Under the pieces are notes generated by a model. The model did no database searches and was not told the origin of the DNA. It saw only the letters and a program-made list of their open reading frames with translations. Both the position numbers and the translations under genes were made by a program. Positions 26,433 to 33,922 of a stretch of DNA of 33,922 nt are shown piece by piece. The first letter of the stretch is position 1. Every line of letters begins with the position of its first letter. The stretch spans positions 63,112 to 97,033 of the forward strand of contig NZKY01000051.1 in NCBI GenBank assembly GCA_002694035.1, given 5' to 3'. Source of the DNA: Opitutia bacterium. GTDB taxonomy: Bacteria; Verrucomicrobiota; Verrucomicrobiia; Opitutales; Seribacteraceae.

Positions 26433-27343
26433 CTCATCTTGCCACCCCTGTAGTCTTATTTATTTATAAAAGATCCGAAACCTCCCTTCGTGTCTTACAA
26501 AGGATTTCTCAGGTAAAACCATCTAAATTATTTTTAATTGCAGATGGGCCCAAAGGGGATAATGAAAAAAAAGAATGTCTCAAAACCCGAAAACTAATCG
26601 AAGAAAAAATAGATTGGGAATGTAAGCTCAGAAAGATATATGCAAACTCGAATTTAGGCTTAGCCAAAAGAGTTCAGACTGGTTTAGACACTGTCTTTAA
26701 AGAAGTTGAAAAAGCCATAATTCTAGAAGATGACACTCTACCTGATTTATCCTTTTTTAGATTCTGCGAAGAGTTATTAATCCGTTTTGAGAATGATAAA
26801 AGGATAGCTCATATTTCAGGTTGTAATTTTCATACTGACGGTTTTGACATTAATACTTCTTATTTATTCTCATCAATTATCAATGTTTGGGGTTGGGCAA
26901 CATGGAAAAGGTCATGGATTAATTTCAACATTTCGATGCCAACTTGGGAGCAGATTGATAAAAATAAATTTTTGTCCAAGTGGTGTCTGAATAAAACACA
27001 TTTAAAAGGTACACTTGATATGTTTGAATTACACTGTAATAATCATGATCCGTGGGCTTGGTCCTATCAATGGATTTTTGCATGCTGGGAAAAGAATGCA
27101 TTATCGATTTTACCGAAATACAATCTTGTATCTAATATTGGGATTGGACCAAGTGCCTCAAATACAAAGTCAGAAACAACCATAGATTATTTCCCTTCCC
27201 TCCCTCAGAAGTTGATTTTTCCACTTAACCATACAAGTGTAAACAGAAATACAAATTTCGAGATTTATTACTATAAAAAACAAGAACTCAAATTATCTAG
27301 AAAGTTCAAAAATCTCATTAAAAGTATTCTCAACAAATTTTAA
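26429..27343 (+). CDS. Glycosyltransferase (GT2-like, GT-A fold)
   Basis: TPVVLFIYKRSETSLRVLQRI; LFLIADGPKG; ANSNLGLAKRVQTGLD; AIILEDDTLPDLSFFRF; WGWATWKRSW. Confidence 0.85.
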   Translation: MTHLATPVVLFIYKRSETSLRVLQRISQVKPSKLFLIADGPKGDNEKKECLKTRKLIEEKIDWECKLRKIYANSNLGLAKRVQTGLDTVFKEVEKAIILEDDTLPDLSFFRFCEELLIRFENDKRIAHISGCNFHTDGFDINTSYLFSSIINVWGWATWKRSWINFNISMPTWEQIDKNKFLSKWCLNKTHLKGTLDMFELHCNNHDPWAWSYQWIFACWEKNALSILPKYNLVSNIGIGPSASNTKSETTIDYFPSLPQKLIFPLNHTSVNRNTNFEIYYYKKQELKLSRKFKNLIKSILNKF

Positions 27344-28206
27344 TGAGAATCTCCGCATATGTAATAGTTTACAACCAACATCAATATTTGAACAAGGTTT
27401 TGGATTCCATCCTAAATCAAAATATCCAATTATCTGAAATAATAATAATAGACGATGGGTCCAACCCACCCGTCCGCACTAGCATTTCAAAAAGATGTCC
27501 TGAAAAAATTAGCATTTATCGAAATCAATTCAACATGGGCAGAGGATATTCAAGACATAGAGCCATGACGATTTGTAATGGGGATTTTATACTTTCCGTT
27601 GATTCAAATAATATAATCGAAATAAATTTCGTCGAAAAACTGATGAAACACTTCTCAAATGATTCAGTAGCATGTGCTTACGGACAGCTTTATTCATCTG
27701 ACAAAAAAAATTTTTTAAATAGATGGAAAGCGAGACACCTTTTCAAGGAAGATCAAGATACAGGCGGTCCAATTCCAACTGATATGCTTATAACTTATGG
27801 AACAATAATTAAGAAGAGTACATATGTTGTCTGTGGTGGATTCGATGAGAGTTTACATTACAACGAAGATAAAGAACTAGGATTGAAATTTACAAAAAAT
27901 GGTTTTCACATGATAGGAGATTCAAAAGCTAAAATCTTTTCCCTAAAGCAAGACACATTTTTTTCGCTTATGGAAAGATATTCTAGATGGTATATGGACT
28001 CTAACGAAACTCCTAAACTAAGCTCATACTTACACAATATCAAGGCAAGTTTAAACCCAATGATGATGATGGATCTTAAAGCATTGGACTTACCTTCGGC
28101 AATAGTCTCATTGATGACACCTCACTTTCAATTATTGCATTCAATCTTGACTTATTTGAAGTTTAGAATCCCACAAAAAACGAGTCAAAAAGACCAATTA
28201 ACATGA
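27343..28206 (+). CDS. Glycosyltransferase family 2
   Basis: RISAYVIVYNQHQYLNKVLDSILNQ; IIIIDDGSNPP; NMGRGYSRHRAM; GGFDESLHYNEDKELGLK. TAATG overlap. Confidence 0.9.
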   Translation: MRISAYVIVYNQHQYLNKVLDSILNQNIQLSEIIIIDDGSNPPVRTSISKRCPEKISIYRNQFNMGRGYSRHRAMTICNGDFILSVDSNNIIEINFVEKLMKHFSNDSVACAYGQLYSSDKKNFLNRWKARHLFKEDQDTGGPIPTDMLITYGTIIKKSTYVVCGGFDESLHYNEDKELGLKFTKNGFHMIGDSKAKIFSLKQDTFFSLMERYSRWYMDSNETPKLSSYLHNIKASLNPMMMMDLKALDLPSAIVSLMTPHFQLLHSILTYLKFRIPQKTSQKDQLT

Positions 28207-29402
28207 TCAATATTGCAGTAGTTATAAACACATCGCAATTTACAGGCGGAGCCTTTCATGCGAGTTGCTCCGCATTGAAAATTTTATCTAAAAAGAATAA
28301 CAGATATAAATTTTTATATTATACCTTAAACAAATCCAATACCTCATTCGCAAATGAAAAAATAAATATTGTTAAATTCGGAATGAGAGAGAAACTTATT
28401 TTCAAATTAAGGAAAAATTTAAGAATCAATCGTATATTAACAAAATTCAAAATCTTAGAGCCATTTGATTCAAAATTTGAAAAAGATGGCGTTGACCTTG
28501 TTTATTTTAGCAACCCAAGCTCTATTTGCCTATATTTAGAGAGGCTTAATTATGTACTCCCGATTTGGGATACATGCCATAGAGATCATCCTGAGTTTCC
28601 AGAGGTAAGAAATGGGTTTGAGTTTGAAGCTCGCGAAGACTTTTTAAAAAAAGCATTACCCAAAGCCACAGCTGTGATTGCTGAATCAGAATGGGGACGA
28701 GATAATTTAATCAGAAGGTATGGCCTAGACAAAGAGAGGGTTTATTGCAGCAGAATGCCTGCATCTATAAATATACTAGAAGCAGATACCGAAGAAAATT
28801 TTTGCCCATTTAAAAATGCAAATATCCCCCACCAAAAACCATTCATTTTTTACCCAGCACAATTCTGGCCACATAAAAACCACCGCTTAATTATAGAAGC
28901 ATTGGATTATTTGAAAAAAAAATTCAAAATATCTATTTATGCTGTATTTTGTGGTTCTGATTGCGGTAATCTTGACTTAACGCTCAAATACGCCGCGAAG
29001 AAAAATGTATCTGGCCTAGTCAAATACCTTGGATATATACCTGATAATCAGATGCATCTATATTACAAAAATTCTCTAGCATTAGTAATGCCTTCCTATT
29101 TTGGACCAACCAACATGCCCCCAATGGAGGCATTTGCAATTGGCACTCCAGTAATCGTTTCTGACTTGCCTGGTTTTAAAGAACAAATAGGAAATGCAGC
29201 TTTACAAATTGAACCTACTGACTTTAAAGGACTGGCATCCATTTTGAAGCATCTACATGAGAATCCAACATTTCGTGACGAAATAGTAATGAAAGGAAAA
29301 AAAAGATTTGAATCTTTTCCCGATGATGAAAGGCTTAAAATATTGGATCAAATCTTTGAAAAGTTCGCATACAAAATTTCACTTTGGAAAAAAAATTTCT
29401 AA
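28203..29402 (+). CDS. Glycosyltransferase family 4
   Basis: FYPAQFWPHKNHRLIIEALDYL; PDNQMHLYYKNSLALVMPSYFGPTNMPPMEAFAIGTPVIVSDLPGFKEQIG. Confidence 0.93.
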   Translation: MINIAVVINTSQFTGGAFHASCSALKILSKKNNRYKFLYYTLNKSNTSFANEKINIVKFGMREKLIFKLRKNLRINRILTKFKILEPFDSKFEKDGVDLVYFSNPSSICLYLERLNYVLPIWDTCHRDHPEFPEVRNGFEFEAREDFLKKALPKATAVIAESEWGRDNLIRRYGLDKERVYCSRMPASINILEADTEENFCPFKNANIPHQKPFIFYPAQFWPHKNHRLIIEALDYLKKKFKISIYAVFCGSDCGNLDLTLKYAAKKNVSGLVKYLGYIPDNQMHLYYKNSLALVMPSYFGPTNMPPMEAFAIGTPVIVSDLPGFKEQIGNAALQIEPTDFKGLASILKHLHENPTFRDEIVMKGKKRFESFPDDERLKILDQIFEKFAYKISLWKKNF

Positions 29403-29444
29403 ATCAAATTCAGAATATTTTGATGCTTTAATTATGTCATCAAT

Positions 29445-30536
29445 ATGGTTTCACCTTTAAAAGTTGGTATTCTTCACCCCTACCTAGAGGGAAGAGAACT
29501 AGATATTATCTCAGGAAAATACCCTTATCAACACTCTTGGGCTTGCATATCACTTAGCAGGTCTAGTAATTTCACATCTGAAGTCATTACTCCATCAAAT
29601 TTCAATATCCCTCAATCAATAATTAAGATAATCAACAGGATATTTTTCCCTAGATCAGCAGGATTTAACTACGAATTTGGATTATCTGAGAAATACAGAC
29701 ATCTTGACCTAATTTATTCCGTTTCTGGTCCTCTTTCATCTGTCACTAGATTAAAAAAGACTAAACTTGTTTCATGGGTGTTTCGCCCTCCAGCTAAGAA
29801 TCCTACAAATCCTTTTAATCCTTATCATAAATCGAATTTAAAAAAGAATCATGGGTTCCTATGCCTAACCCCTACAGCCGAAAAATATTTTTCTCACTTT
29901 GCACCTTCTCGCTTTATTCCATGGTGCGTAGATCTTGATTTGTTCGATGGAAATCCTCCCTTAAATCAAGAGGTAGCACCTTTTTTCTTAGCTACTGGCA
30001 AAACTGAAAGGGATTATAAAACCCTTATTGAGTCGTGCAAAATGAGTAATATCAACCTTCGGATTATCGGCCCTGCAGACCAAAAACCAAATGATTTGCC
30101 AGAAAACATAATGTGGGTTTCTACCTCAACCGACCCACCTGATCAAGCAATCGATTACAAAACACTTAGAGAATGGTATGCTCAATGCCTAGGGGTATGC
30201 ATCCCATTGAAAGGAGACCCTGAAGACACCTGTGGCTATACAAACCTCCTAGAAGCAATGGCTATGAGAAAACCCGTAATCATGACAAAATCTGGTTGTT
30301 TACATATAAACCCTGCCGACAGAAAATGTGGTATACTTGTTAATCCAAATGATTCAAGTGGTTGGGCTTCTGCAATGAATGAGCTTTCTCAAAACTCGAC
30401 CCTGAGAAAAGAACTTGGTAACAAAGGTAGAGATATTGCAGAAAAAGAATTTGCTCCTTACAAATTTGACTCAGCGGTGAAAGAATTTCTGTATTTAGTT
30501 TTAGGGAGCGATCTAAATCCACTTCCAAAAAATTAA
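29445..30536 (+). CDS. Glycosyltransferase family 4-like (GT-B)
   Basis: FFLATGKTERDYKTLIESC; LGVCIPLKGDPEDTCGYTNLLEAMAMRKPVIMTKSG. Confidence 0.85.
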   Translation: MVSPLKVGILHPYLEGRELDIISGKYPYQHSWACISLSRSSNFTSEVITPSNFNIPQSIIKIINRIFFPRSAGFNYEFGLSEKYRHLDLIYSVSGPLSSVTRLKKTKLVSWVFRPPAKNPTNPFNPYHKSNLKKNHGFLCLTPTAEKYFSHFAPSRFIPWCVDLDLFDGNPPLNQEVAPFFLATGKTERDYKTLIESCKMSNINLRIIGPADQKPNDLPENIMWVSTSTDPPDQAIDYKTLREWYAQCLGVCIPLKGDPEDTCGYTNLLEAMAMRKPVIMTKSGCLHINPADRKCGILVNPNDSSGWASAMNELSQNSTLRKELGNKGRDIAEKEFAPYKFDSAVKEFLYLVLGSDLNPLPKN

Positions 30537-30563
30537 TCTTAAAACTTTTTTAAACTCAAAAAC

Positions 30564-31409
30564 TTGTTTTTTTCTGTTGTAATACCCACTTTTGAAAGAC
30601 CTGAAGACTTGTATCAAGCTCTAGATGCTCTTTCACCTGAAAGACAAACCTACCCCAAAGCCTTCCAGGTAATTGTCTCGGATGATTCTAGTGACCAAAG
30701 ATCAAAGAAAATGATCGAAGAAGAATTTAGAGGAGTAACTTGGACTCAGGGAAAGAAGAATGGTCCAGCAGGAAATCGTAATTCAGGAGCTAAAATCTCT
30801 AAAGGGGATTGGTTGATTTTTATTGATGACGATTGTATCCCAGAACCAACTTTCATCCAGTCCTATGAGCAAGCAATTATAAAAAATTCACATACTAGCG
30901 TTTTCGAGGGAAGAATTTTCCCTGACCGTGAAAGAAAGACATGGGCTGAGGGCTGCCCTGAAAACAGCTCTGGAGGAATGTTATGGACTAGCAATCTATG
31001 TATCAAAAAAAGTGTATTTGAGGACTTGGGAGGTTTTGATGAAAGATTTCGGATTGCTTACGAGGATGTCGAGTTCGCACACAGGCTCAAACAGAATAAA
31101 ATTAAATCTTTATTTATTCCTAAGGCAGCTGTGTGTCATCCATGGCGCTCACTTAGAAAGGGGGGGAAAAATTGGAAAACAAAGGGATACCAAATTGAGT
31201 CGCTTTTGCTTTTTTTGGAAAAGCACGAAGATGCTCGAAAAGAGTTTGGTAATCCTAATCTATATCTTAAGAATTTCCTCAGAATCATGAGTAAAACCCT
31301 CCTATATTGCTTATTTTCGCTTAGAGGCAGAGGAATTGATGTTCTTTTCGCTGAAGCGTTTGTTTCATTACAGACCTCTATAATTTTAACATTTAATATT
31401 AAAAAATGA
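30564..31409 (+). CDS. Glycosyltransferase family 2
   Basis: FFSVVIPTFERPEDLYQALDAL; VIVSDDSSDQ; GPAGNRNSGAKISKGDWLIFIDDDCIPEPTFI; FDERFRIAYEDVEFAHRLK. TTG start. Confidence 0.93.
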   Translation: MFFSVVIPTFERPEDLYQALDALSPERQTYPKAFQVIVSDDSSDQRSKKMIEEEFRGVTWTQGKKNGPAGNRNSGAKISKGDWLIFIDDDCIPEPTFIQSYEQAIIKNSHTSVFEGRIFPDRERKTWAEGCPENSSGGMLWTSNLCIKKSVFEDLGGFDERFRIAYEDVEFAHRLKQNKIKSLFIPKAAVCHPWRSLRKGGKNWKTKGYQIESLLLFLEKHEDARKEFGNPNLYLKNFLRIMSKTLLYCLFSLRGRGIDVLFAEAFVSLQTSIILTFNIKK

Positions 31410-31415
31410 CATTAG

Positions 31416-32513
31416 ATGCCTTGGCCTTATAAAAAGACAATAATTATCAGCCGTTGCTTCTGGGACTACTACTTACATGTATTTCAAAAAGACTACGCCT
31501 ATGAACTCAAAAATGAATATGGTGTCGAAGTAACTTGGGTAGACCGTCCGACTCGGAACCCAATGTTATGGTTTAAGGAAAGGAGAAGAATCGTGGACGG
31601 AATAACTGTTTTGAGACCTTGGTCACTCTCTAATGAATATGAAAAATTTAATTTATATGATCGCAAAATTTTTACCCTTCAAATCTCTAAAGATTTACAA
31701 TCAAAACACAATACTGCCCTCTGGTCAATTTGCTGCATGCATCCTTGGTTAAGTAAGAATAAGGCTTTTAATTTTAAAATTTATTGGCCTGGAGATCATT
31801 TTGACCCCAAAGAAGAATACTTAGACTATAAAGATTATGATTTGGTAATGCCTTGGGTTGGTCTTAATGATATACCAAGTGAATTTGCAGGGAAGCGATT
31901 TTTGTCCTCTACTTGTGCAGGTTTAGAATTTATGAATTTTCAAACTCTAAATACTTTTCCACAAGCATTTAGAGAAGCAAGTCAATTTAGTAAAAGAATA
32001 TCATACATAGGTGGTTTATCCTATGAACGCTTTGATTTTGAACTAATGGAAAAACTCGCATCATCTATGTCAAACTGTGTTTTTTTGCTGGGTGTAAAAT
32101 CTGATGGTTTGGAATCAACAGAAAAAGCAAAAGCAAAACTTTTGAAGAATAACAAAAACATAAGAATATTTGAGGATCTAAATTACCAAGAATTAGCGGA
32201 GTTAGTCTCGATCTCAGACTTGGGTATAATTCCTTACAGAATTCATGGTCAAAATCTAAGAATTTGCCCCAATAAATTTTTTGAATACTCGGCTTTATGT
32301 AAAATGACCGTTACAACCGCAATACCTTCTATGAAAAGATATTCACCACCTGCTAAAATTGCTCATACGCACGAAGAATTTGTAAAATTAACAAACAATA
32401 CATTAGACTGTCCATTGGTTAAGGATCAGTTAGTTGGATTAAGAAAAATCGCAGAAGAAGCTTCGGCTAAGAAAACTATTCCCAAGTTAGTGAATGTCCT
32501 GAACAATAATTAA
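31416..32513 (+). CDS. GT-B glycosyltransferase (GT1/GT4-like)
   Basis: RISYIGGLSYERFDFELMEKL; IFEDLNYQELAELVSISDLGIIPYRIHGQNLRICPNKFFEYSALCK. Confidence 0.75.
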   Translation: MPWPYKKTIIISRCFWDYYLHVFQKDYAYELKNEYGVEVTWVDRPTRNPMLWFKERRRIVDGITVLRPWSLSNEYEKFNLYDRKIFTLQISKDLQSKHNTALWSICCMHPWLSKNKAFNFKIYWPGDHFDPKEEYLDYKDYDLVMPWVGLNDIPSEFAGKRFLSSTCAGLEFMNFQTLNTFPQAFREASQFSKRISYIGGLSYERFDFELMEKLASSMSNCVFLLGVKSDGLESTEKAKAKLLKNNKNIRIFEDLNYQELAELVSISDLGIIPYRIHGQNLRICPNKFFEYSALCKMTVTTAIPSMKRYSPPAKIAHTHEEFVKLTNNTLDCPLVKDQLVGLRKIAEEASAKKTIPKLVNVLNNN

Positions 32514-32621
32514 TCAAAAATTTAGAAGCATCACTCTTAATATAAGTTTGGTTATACAAGATGTTCAACAAATACCAAAATTTTTTCATTAACCACATAT
32601 AGCTTTTATATTTCACAGCCT

Positions 32622-33752
32622 TTGTTTAAAAATTCTATTCACTACGCCCAACATAAATTAGCTAATTTTGTTGGCAAACTAAGCCCTTCCTCAAAGTTTA
32701 TTGGGCCTCCAAAAGGGTTTTATGAAGATATTGACGAGTGCCTCAAAAATTATCCCAAAGCAGGTTTTAAAAAGCTACTCCTTTACGAAAATTTACCAGA
32801 CAAACAACATTCATTTAATAAGTATCATGTCGCCATTAGAAACGGTAGGATCAACCTAAATCCCTGGTCTTTCATTACCGCAGATGACAGACTCCTGTTT
32901 CGGGAATCTTCCTGTTATGGTCCTCAACCTAAGGAACATTGGGTCTTTAGATCATTCAAATTACCAAAGCCCAAGAAACTCCATGGGAAATCATTATTTC
33001 TTTCGTCCCGCAATAACTATTGGCATCTATTGGCAGATGAATTATGCGATATTTCTTTAATCACTGAAAGTGGCACAAAACTTTGTGAATTCGATCAAAT
33101 TATTTTCGAGAAACCATCTTACACAGCAGCTCAAGAGCTACACAAAATATTTAGATTGGATAAAGTCAAACAAGTGTCGCTTCTACAAAATCTTCATTTT
33201 GAGTGTGAAGAATTACATTTCTTCACAGGTACATTTTCCTTGAGCAAATACGCCCTTACATCAGTCAAAGAACGAATATTAAATTCTCTTTGTTTATCTA
33301 ATGAAGATTCAAAGAAAAAAAATAATAAAATTATTATTTCACGAGGTTCCAGCACAACAAGAAGGTGGCTGAATGAAGAAGAATGCGTAAACCAATTAAA
33401 CACGCTCGGTTTTAAGCAAATCGATCCTTCGAATATGAGTTTATCAGAGCAGATCAACGCATTTTCAAGTGCGGAAGTCATACTCGGTCCTCACGGAGCA
33501 GGACTTACTAACTTGATGTTCAGTCGCCCCGGTTCAAAAGTAATTGAAATTAGATCAAACGAGCAATGCGGTGAGTATAGTTCTGCTACTTGCTATGAAG
33601 AGTTATCTAAAATTATAGGTCTTGAACATCATATATTTATGTGTCCAACCATAGAGAGAAAAGATTTAAAAGGTAGATCAATCGAAGATGCGGATTTAGT
33701 TCCTAACCCTAAAAAACTTAGAAATTTTTTATGCAAGTTGATACTACCATAA
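32622..33752 (+). CDS. Glycosyltransferase family 61-like protein
   Basis: NNYWHLLADELCD; KIIISRGSSTTRRWLNEEECVNQL; EVILGPHGAGLTNLMFSRPGSKVIEI. TTG start. Confidence 0.88.
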   Translation: MFKNSIHYAQHKLANFVGKLSPSSKFIGPPKGFYEDIDECLKNYPKAGFKKLLLYENLPDKQHSFNKYHVAIRNGRINLNPWSFITADDRLLFRESSCYGPQPKEHWVFRSFKLPKPKKLHGKSLFLSSRNNYWHLLADELCDISLITESGTKLCEFDQIIFEKPSYTAAQELHKIFRLDKVKQVSLLQNLHFECEELHFFTGTFSLSKYALTSVKERILNSLCLSNEDSKKKNNKIIISRGSSTTRRWLNEEECVNQLNTLGFKQIDPSNMSLSEQINAFSSAEVILGPHGAGLTNLMFSRPGSKVIEIRSNEQCGEYSSATCYEELSKIIGLEHHIFMCPTIERKDLKGRSIEDADLVPNPKKLRNFLCKLILP

Positions 33753-33757
33753 ATCTA

Positions 33758-33922
33758 ATGAAAGAACGGCTTTTCGTAAAAAAATGGTCGCTTCCAATTT
33801 TCTTAGGAGTTTTTTCTTTATTTCTTTTTTACTCCGATTTCCCTCTGCCTTATGGAGATGATTTATTTTTTGCTGGAACGGCAGTTCACTATGCTAAGAC
33901 TGGAGATTTTCTTAATCCAGGA
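33758..33922 (+). CDS. N-terminus of an integral membrane protein, probably a GT39-like GT-C glycosyltransferase; 3' end outside window
   Basis: Not in the ORF track. ATG 33758 is open to the window end: MKERLFVKKWSLPIFLGVFSLFLFYSDFPLPYGDDLFFAGTAVHYAKTGDFLNPG; the DD motif after TM1 is GT-C-like. Confidence 0.6.
   Translation, partial: MKERLFVKKWSLPIFLGVFSLFLFYSDFPLPYGDDLFFAGTAVHYAKTGDFLNPG

Noticed and set aside
33316-33336. AAATAATAA/TTATTATTT inverted repeat in the GT61-like CDS
   Set aside because: Short, fully AT and coding (NNKIII); expected by chance in this composition.
1-33922. CRISPR arrays, tRNA/rRNA genes, IS elements, toxin-antitoxin or phage-defence genes
   Set aside because: No regular repeats, no RNA-gene-like segments, no transposase/integrase or defence motifs found on reading the window.

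Overview
The window is a dense locus of about 34 kb with every supported gene on the + strand. It reads as a surface-glycan (O-antigen, exopolysaccharide or capsule-like) biosynthesis cluster in an AT-rich bacterium. It opens with the tail of a GT9 glycosyltransferase, then a DUF4956 / CotH-beta-helix / VTC-domain triad. The only long non-coding gap (4279-4519) follows, then a GC-richer two-gene island (FkbM methyltransferase + glycosyltransferase). Next is an SGNH hydrolase / carbamoyltransferase / SxtJ / DUF5989 cassette, then a nucleotide-sugar module (CDP-paratose-epimerase-like SDR, DegT aminotransferase, left-handed beta-helix acyltransferase, Gfo/Idh oxidoreductase). The rest is a long run of GT2, GT4, GT11-like, GT61-like and GT-C glycosyltransferases interleaved with four FkbM and two class I SAM methyltransferases. 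No RNA genes, CRISPR arrays, intact mobile elements, or recognisable Wzx/Wzy/ABC exporter were seen. Most interesting points: (i) the DUF4956 / CotH-beta-helix / VTC triad; (ii) two or three genes whose conserved N-termini lie upstream of any ATG/GTG/TTG, implying ATA/ATT/ATC-type starts or local sequence errors, against a background of heavy TTG use and little Shine-Dalgarno signal; (iii) a GT2 / SAM-methyltransferase / GT-C three-gene architecture that occurs twice; (iv) the SxtI/J/K-like carbamoylation cassette; (v) a compositional island ending inside a CDS; (vi) AT-rich near-perfect hairpins at two gene starts. All assignments come from motif reading without database searches.
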